Below, one piece after another: positions 61,491-64,000 of a DNA stretch of 64,000 nt. Source of the stretch: Clostridia bacterium. GTDB taxonomy: Bacteria > Bacillota > Clostridia > Oscillospirales > Acutalibacteraceae. The DNA is taken from contig JAFTLT010000006.1 in NCBI GenBank assembly GCA_017452785.1, forward strand, positions 1 to 64,000, given 5' to 3'. A model generated the notes under the pieces. The model had not been told where the DNA came from. It saw only the letters and a list, made by a program, of their open reading frames with translations, and ran no database searches. Each line of letters starts with the position of its first letter. Within the stretch, counting starts at the first letter, position 1. Made by a program: the position numbers and the translations under genes.

Positions 61491-63983
61491 TTATTTTGTT
61501 TTAATCTGTGTCCACACAATGTGACCTATACCTCTGACACCTTTTGTTATATATTTGCCGAGGTTGCCGTAAAGGCCTGTCATAACGGGATTTTTTAGAT
61601 CCTTTTCGCTCTTATTGTCCTTTTTGCTCTCCCCTACTCTGACATTATCCCCATCAAAGGGTGACGCAATGCTCTTTTCGCCTGCCACCGCCACAGCACC
61701 ATCTGCGAATGCACAGATTTCACTGAAAAGCTCAGCTGAAGGAGTACCCTCAAAAGCATAAAGACCAAGCATCGCATTTTCACCTGTGCCGTTATATGAG
61801 GGGGCAAGGGGTTTGCCCTGAGCCGCAACCAAGGTGTATGCGCCAAGCACCTGATCTTTTGCTCTGCCACGGTGATGACGCTGATTGCCGTAATATGTGC
61901 CAAAGGGATTCATTCTCACGGTCTTATCCTTTTCAAGGCGCATGGGACAGTGTGCCATTGATGAGAGCACCTGTCTTGCATTGGCAATAATAAGTCCGCT
62001 TTCACCGTCACAAAGACCCACCATACCTGACGTGAGCTGATGATTGAAAGATGCAACATAGCTGTTTTTGCTGTCACATTCGGGGAAGGACTGTGTTCTG
62101 AATGAGGAAATATCATCCATAAAATTACGTTTGATTACACTTATATCGCCTTTGAATTTTGGGGTAATCTGAAAAGGCACAGCCTCCTGCCACTTCATAT
62201 CCGTATATCTGCCGAGAGATGAGTTTTCAGTTGAAATCGACACAAGCTCAGGTGTATAGGGATAGTTTATCTGTGTTCTGACAAACACTGCATCACTGCC
62301 CACAGCAGTGAAGAAATCATAAGTGAAGCTGCCGCCTTTTTCTTCACCGGGCAGATGAATTTCACCCTTTATGCGTACACCCTCACCCGTACCTGCAACG
62401 CTGAGAGCCTTTGCTGAAACACTTTGGAAGGCGTACTTCTTGCCGCCGTAGGTGATGAAGCTCTGCAGAAATTCATCGGTGCCAAGCTTTTTATCGCCAA
62501 ACTGAACCCATGTAATCTGACCTTTGTCACTGAAAAATATGCTGAGCTTACCTGAGGATAAAATATTGCTGAACTGCGGCTTTGCCTTTTCACCGTCAAG
62601 AGTAAATTTTATGTCGTACTTCTTTTTGTTTTCGCTGAATTTCAGCATCACATAAGCCAATGAGTTGTCGTCAGCCATGCTCACTGCAGTGAAGCTGTCA
62701 AGATATTTGCCGCTGACATTAAGTTTTGAAATGTCGCTGAGCTTTTCTTTAAGTTCAACCTGCAAGCACTGCAAATTGCTGCCGTTTGTGTTGTATAGTG
62801 TGAAGCCCTCACTTTTTGGCATTGCAGCCTTTTCTTTTGCTATAACCTTTTCAGCCAAAGCCAAAGCAGTTTTTTCTCTTTGAATATTGAGCACAGGCGT
62901 TGCAAGACCGAAGTGAGTGGTTGAAAGAAGGATAACTCTGTCAAAAAACGAGGGAGACTCACTGTCTTTTTTTGCCGTAACCTTTGCCATGGCTCTTGCT
63001 CTTTCAAGGCTTGTCCATATTTTGCGGTTAAAGGGCTTTTCACTCCATGAAGCGTAGCCTGTAAAGTTGCCGTCGGCTGTGTCATGGGTAAAGTCTATCT
63101 CACCCACTGTTTCGTGGTTTTTAAGATAGCCGCCAACCGTGTCAAAAACAACATAAGGCAGGTCGGCAATTTCTTCAACAAGGCCTTTAATGCCGTCTGT
63201 GTTTGCAATTTTGCCTGTGAGCGGGCCAAGATTCATAGTCTCCCAGAAAATTGCATCAGCATCCATATTGATAAAAATAAGCATATCTCTGTTGGTTATT
63301 CCTTTTTCCTGCTTTTTGCGAAGGTCCTTAACCCATGCACGCAAGGTGCCTGCATCACAGACATCAGAGTTGCTGTAGGTAGGGATAATCGTCATGCTCT
63401 CGTTTTTATATGTATACTTAAGAGGATTAAAAGCGTATTCGTCGCAAAGCTCAGGAACAATTGTTCTGAAAGCATCAAAGGGCACACAGCTGTAATAAAG
63501 GCACAGTGCCTTAACGCCCAGTTTATTATAAAGGCTGACCTGAGAGGGCGTGAACATAACCTCCTGAGGTCTGACTATTTTTTCATATTCGCCGAAAATA
63601 TCCTTAAGTCCTGAGCCTGCTTCGTTTGTCACTGCAAGCTCAATACTCGCCACAAACTCATCCTCAGTCATTGCCGAGAGTGCACCGTTGTTATAGCCCA
63701 TGATGATATTTTCATCGCCGTACTTTGCCACACGCTCTTTCATTTTCTCTATAATTTCAGGTGCGTATTCGGGCAGTATTCTTTCAAGAGAAAAGAAGTT
63801 TTCGCTGTCCCATGTACCCTTGACAGGAATGCCTCTTTTATTGAAATCGGTGAGAGTGTCGAGAATTTTGTTTATTATTCTTATATCTGACCCGAAGCCT
63901 AAATTATCGTTGGTGTCACCTCTGTAGGAATGATAGCAGTTGACATGAAATCCGTAAGCAACGTGTATTTTGTTTTCTTGCAT
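61491..63983 (-). CDS. Putative glycosidase, GH38/GH57-superfamily-like
   Basis: Cytoplasmic protein of 830 residues without signal peptide. Seen: an N-terminal alpha/beta barrel-like domain with HVNCYHSYRGD, GTWDSENFFSLERILPEY, GYNNGAL and IFINMDADAIFWE, similar to the catalytic region of GH57/GH38 enzymes; a linker; then a beta-sandwich region (about 400-750) with MNPFGTYYGNQRHHRGRAKD, reminiscent of the GH38 C-terminal domain. I could not settle the family. AAGGTGAT precedes the ATG, and the gene is complete within 17 nt of the window end. Might degrade mannosides or alpha-glucans intracellularly. Confidence 0.6.
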   Translation of the reverse strand: MQENKIHVAYGFHVNCYHSYRGDTNDNLGFGSDIRIINKILDTLTDFNKRGIPVKGTWDSENFFSLERILPEYAPEIIEKMKERVAKYGDENIIMGYNNGALSAMTEDEFVASIELAVTNEAGSGLKDIFGEYEKIVRPQEVMFTPSQVSLYNKLGVKALCLYYSCVPFDAFRTIVPELCDEYAFNPLKYTYKNESMTIIPTYSNSDVCDAGTLRAWVKDLRKKQEKGITNRDMLIFINMDADAIFWETMNLGPLTGKIANTDGIKGLVEEIADLPYVVFDTVGGYLKNHETVGEIDFTHDTADGNFTGYASWSEKPFNRKIWTSLERARAMAKVTAKKDSESPSFFDRVILLSTTHFGLATPVLNIQREKTALALAEKVIAKEKAAMPKSEGFTLYNTNGSNLQCLQVELKEKLSDISKLNVSGKYLDSFTAVSMADDNSLAYVMLKFSENKKKYDIKFTLDGEKAKPQFSNILSSGKLSIFFSDKGQITWVQFGDKKLGTDEFLQSFITYGGKKYAFQSVSAKALSVAGTGEGVRIKGEIHLPGEEKGGSFTYDFFTAVGSDAVFVRTQINYPYTPELVSISTENSSLGRYTDMKWQEAVPFQITPKFKGDISVIKRNFMDDISSFRTQSFPECDSKNSYVASFNHQLTSGMVGLCDGESGLIIANARQVLSSMAHCPMRLEKDKTVRMNPFGTYYGNQRHHRGRAKDQVLGAYTLVAAQGKPLAPSYNGTGENAMLGLYAFEGTPSAELFSEICAFADGAVAVAGEKSIASPFDGDNVRVGESKKDNKSEKDLKNPVMTGLYGNLGKYITKGVRGIGHIVWTQIKTK

Positions 63984-64000
63984 AGTATCACCTTCATAAT

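Noticed and set aside
63084-63614. A 176-residue plus-strand frame
   Set aside because: Antisense of the 830-residue glycosidase-like gene; no ribosome site.

Overview
The window reads as chromosome of a spore-forming, low-to-mid GC Gram-positive bacterium of class Clostridia, most like the gut Ruminococcaceae/Oscillospiraceae group. The signs are cotJABC and spoIIE (sporulation), ctsR-mcsA-mcsB-clpC, RNase Y, a SAM-I riboswitch on metK, a T-box leader before hisS-aspS, strong AGGAGG ribosome binding sites, and many secreted carbohydrate-active enzymes. I saw no rRNA, tRNA, CRISPR array, transposase or phage gene. The family-level placement is inference.

Layout. 0.2-4 kb: a secreted esterase and a domain-permuted GH3 glycosidase. 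4.2-5.7 kb: metK under a SAM-I riboswitch. 5.8-6.9 kb: cotJABC. 7-12 kb: a five-gene NEAT protein/ABC exporter/YgbA-like/DUF454 operon behind three copies of a palindromic operator, probably iron- or heme-related. 12-17 kb: a second esterase, TspO, a D-2-hydroxyacid dehydrogenase, TsaD, and a fusion of an arginine-phosphatase-like domain with RimI. 17-23.5 kb: a secreted protein, a repeat, two small genes, and the ctsR operon with its heptad operators. 23.5-29 kb: PatB/MalY lyase, an enoate reductase-type flavoenzyme, an SDR and galM. 29-33 kb: a TetR gene coupled to a secreted repeat protein, a cloverleaf-like intergenic structure, and EamA and DUF554 membrane proteins. 33-41 kb: spoIIE, a 40-residue peptide, a cysteine hydrolase with a GPH sugar transporter, a SigH-like sigma factor, a zinc ribbon protein and a clan-A-like glycosidase. 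41-49.5 kb: an RluA-type enzyme, rny, a surface protein and a GntR-controlled ABC operon. 49.5-53.5 kb: T-box, a DUF2695 gene, hisS, aspS. 53.5-59.4 kb: mgsA-like, a broken minD-like gene, PBP2, mreD, mreC, mreB. 59.5-64 kb: an acyl-CoA synthetase-like protein and a GH38/57-like glycosidase.

How genes work together. Protein-arginine phosphorylation appears whole here: McsB (kinase), McsA (activator), ClpC (reader/unfoldase), CtsR (target repressor) and, 2-3 kb away, a YwlE-like phosphatase domain fused to RimI. The esterases, GH3, the clan-A-like enzyme, GalM and the GPH transporter fit a plant or mucin glycan lifestyle.

Most interesting items: a recurring C-terminal amphipathic helix on unrelated secreted proteins, plus a free 40-residue peptide made of such a helix; a modular hairpin repeat in two convergent intergenic regions; paired inverted repeats whose hairpins covary, one pair bracketing a DUF2695 gene between the T-box and hisS; a minD-like gene with a stop at codon 3; and an mgsA-like gene with several catalytic residues replaced.
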